This document shows, piece after piece, positions 6,279 through 7,076 of a DNA stretch of 7,076 nt (its first letter is position 1; the number at the start of each line of letters is the position of its first letter). The notes below the pieces were generated by a model. That model did no database searches and had not been told where the DNA came from. It saw nothing but the letters and a program-made list of their open reading frames with translations. The position numbers and the translations under genes are program-made. Source of the stretch: Candidatus Woesearchaeota archaeon (GTDB lineage: Archaea; Nanobdellota; Nanobdellia; Woesearchaeales; WALR01); the NCBI GenBank assembly GCA_015522765.1, contig WALR01000081.1, positions 1 through 7,076 of the forward strand, written 5' to 3'.

Positions 6279-7076
6279 ATGCTTTTTGGGAAATTAAGGG
6301 ATTCCACTCATCTCAGGAGAGGTGGTTCTCTCCTTTTTTCTCTTGTTGCAGGACTTGTTATCTTGTCCTCTTTGCTTGTTGCTTTTTATTTTGGTGTTCC
6401 TTTTGTGTCCGGCTCAACAGGGGCTACATGTACAGGTGTTAAGATATGCGGGACAACATATAACTGCGCAGGGCCGGATGATACATTGAACAGCGACGGC
6501 ATCTGCCCCGAGGATTACGGGGACTGGAGTAATTGTAATGTACAGGCAACTGTTAATGGCCACGCCTTTAAGTGCTCTCCCATGGACTATGACTGCTGCA
6601 GGAATCAAGGAGACTGTTATTATGGGGGTGAGTGCATAGCTCCTGGCGATTTTGGCAGTGCATCTGGTCACACAAATATTTGCTGTAAGAGTGATGGTTC
6701 CACACCTAGTTGTCAGTATACATCTGCCCATCTCGATTCTGAAAATAACATTTGTTCATATTCTTCTGATTATTGTACTACCTCTGGTTGTAGCTATCAG
6801 AATGTAAGCTGCTACGGCAGCGGGGATGTTGTTGGTGATAACTGCTACTGGGGGACTGAAAGCTGCACTGACAGCGGGTGCACGAATGGCACTGTTGATA
6901 CAACAAAGGCGAGTTGTCATGTTGTGGGGGACAAGGATGAGAGTACAAATACCTGCTGGAAATCTCCCCAGGAGAATACATGCAGTGTTTCTTACCAAGA
7001 GTGGATATGCACAGGCGGCTTGACAGATACAACGAGAGACACTTGCCCTGCATACATCTCAGGAGACGCCTGCAAC
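6279..7076 (+). CDS. Cysteine-rich surface or secreted protein, 3' partial
   Basis: The frame from the ATG at 6279 stays open to the window end (266 residues seen), so the gene continues outside. AGAGGG at 6268-6273, five bases before the ATG, supports this start. The N-terminus is basic (KLRDSTHLRRGG) followed by a hydrophobic segment at about residues 17-40, ending FYFGVPFVSG. This is a signal peptide or anchor with the rest outside. From residue 51 on there are 26 cysteines in about 215 residues, with many Gly, Ser, Thr, Asp and Asn and few charged lysines. Two tandem units share exact spacing C-x6-C-T-x-S-G-C (Cys159/166/171 and 189/196/201), 30 residues apart; related N-x-C stretches occur near 135 and 226. 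Possible N-glycosylation sequons are NVS (175) and NGT (203). No known family is recognised; a disulfide-knotted surface, adhesion or stalk protein is inferred. It is probably co-transcribed with the upstream repeat protein. Confidence 0.85.
   Translation, partial: MLFGKLRDSTHLRRGGSLLFSLVAGLVILSSLLVAFYFGVPFVSGSTGATCTGVKICGTTYNCAGPDDTLNSDGICPEDYGDWSNCNVQATVNGHAFKCSPMDYDCCRNQGDCYYGGECIAPGDFGSASGHTNICCKSDGSTPSCQYTSAHLDSENNICSYSSDYCTTSGCSYQNVSCYGSGDVVGDNCYWGTESCTDSGCTNGTVDTTKASCHVVGDKDESTNTCWKSPQENTCSVSYQEWICTGGLTDTTRDTCPAYISGDACN

Noticed and set aside
6414..7053. Several - strand open frames at the right end
   Set aside because: They are antisense shadows of the cysteine-rich gene, which has a ribosome-binding site, a membrane segment and repeated cysteine spacing on the + strand.
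1..7076. CRISPR array, tRNA, rRNA, insertion sequence or defence system
   Set aside because: I saw no regularly spaced long repeats, no cloverleaf or rRNA-like sequence, no transposase and no inverted terminal repeats; the window is filled with the coding regions listed.

Overview
The window looks like a piece of an archaeal genome, most likely from a small-genome DPANN-type lineage, although that placement is inferred. The archaeal signals are strong GAGGTG-type Shine-Dalgarno sites close to the ATG starts, a TTTAAATAT box upstream of a start at the expected distance, and arginine codons dominated by AGG. Against this, the metabolic proteins (PpsA, GAPDH, PGK) carry motifs of the bacterial type, as is often seen in DPANN genomes. 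A Patescibacteria-like bacterium cannot be fully excluded. All recognisable genes are on the + strand and coding density is high; no gap exceeds 125 bases.

Layout. (1) 1-672: C-terminal 223 residues of a PfkB/ribokinase-family sugar kinase, cut by the left edge. (2) 673-795: intergenic region with a TATA-like box and a 13-bp direct repeat. (3) 796-3231: ppsA, phosphoenolpyruvate synthase. (4) 3282-4271: gap, NAD-type class I GAPDH. (5) 4279-5553: pgk, starting 7 bases after gap. (6) 5554-5641: A/T-rich promoter region. (7) 5642-6247: an unrecognised 201-residue exported or membrane-anchored protein made of five tandem repeats with paired cysteines. (8) 6279-7076: the start of a second exported or anchored protein, with 26 cysteines in 266 visible residues, running off the right edge.

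How they work together. ppsA, gap and pgk form a compact lower-glycolysis/gluconeogenesis block linking pyruvate, PEP, 3-phosphoglycerate and glyceraldehyde-3-phosphate; the upstream sugar kinase may feed the same network. After a new promoter, the theme changes to two adjacent cell-surface disulfide-rich proteins of unknown function, probably co-transcribed. That pair is the least explained and most interesting part of the window.
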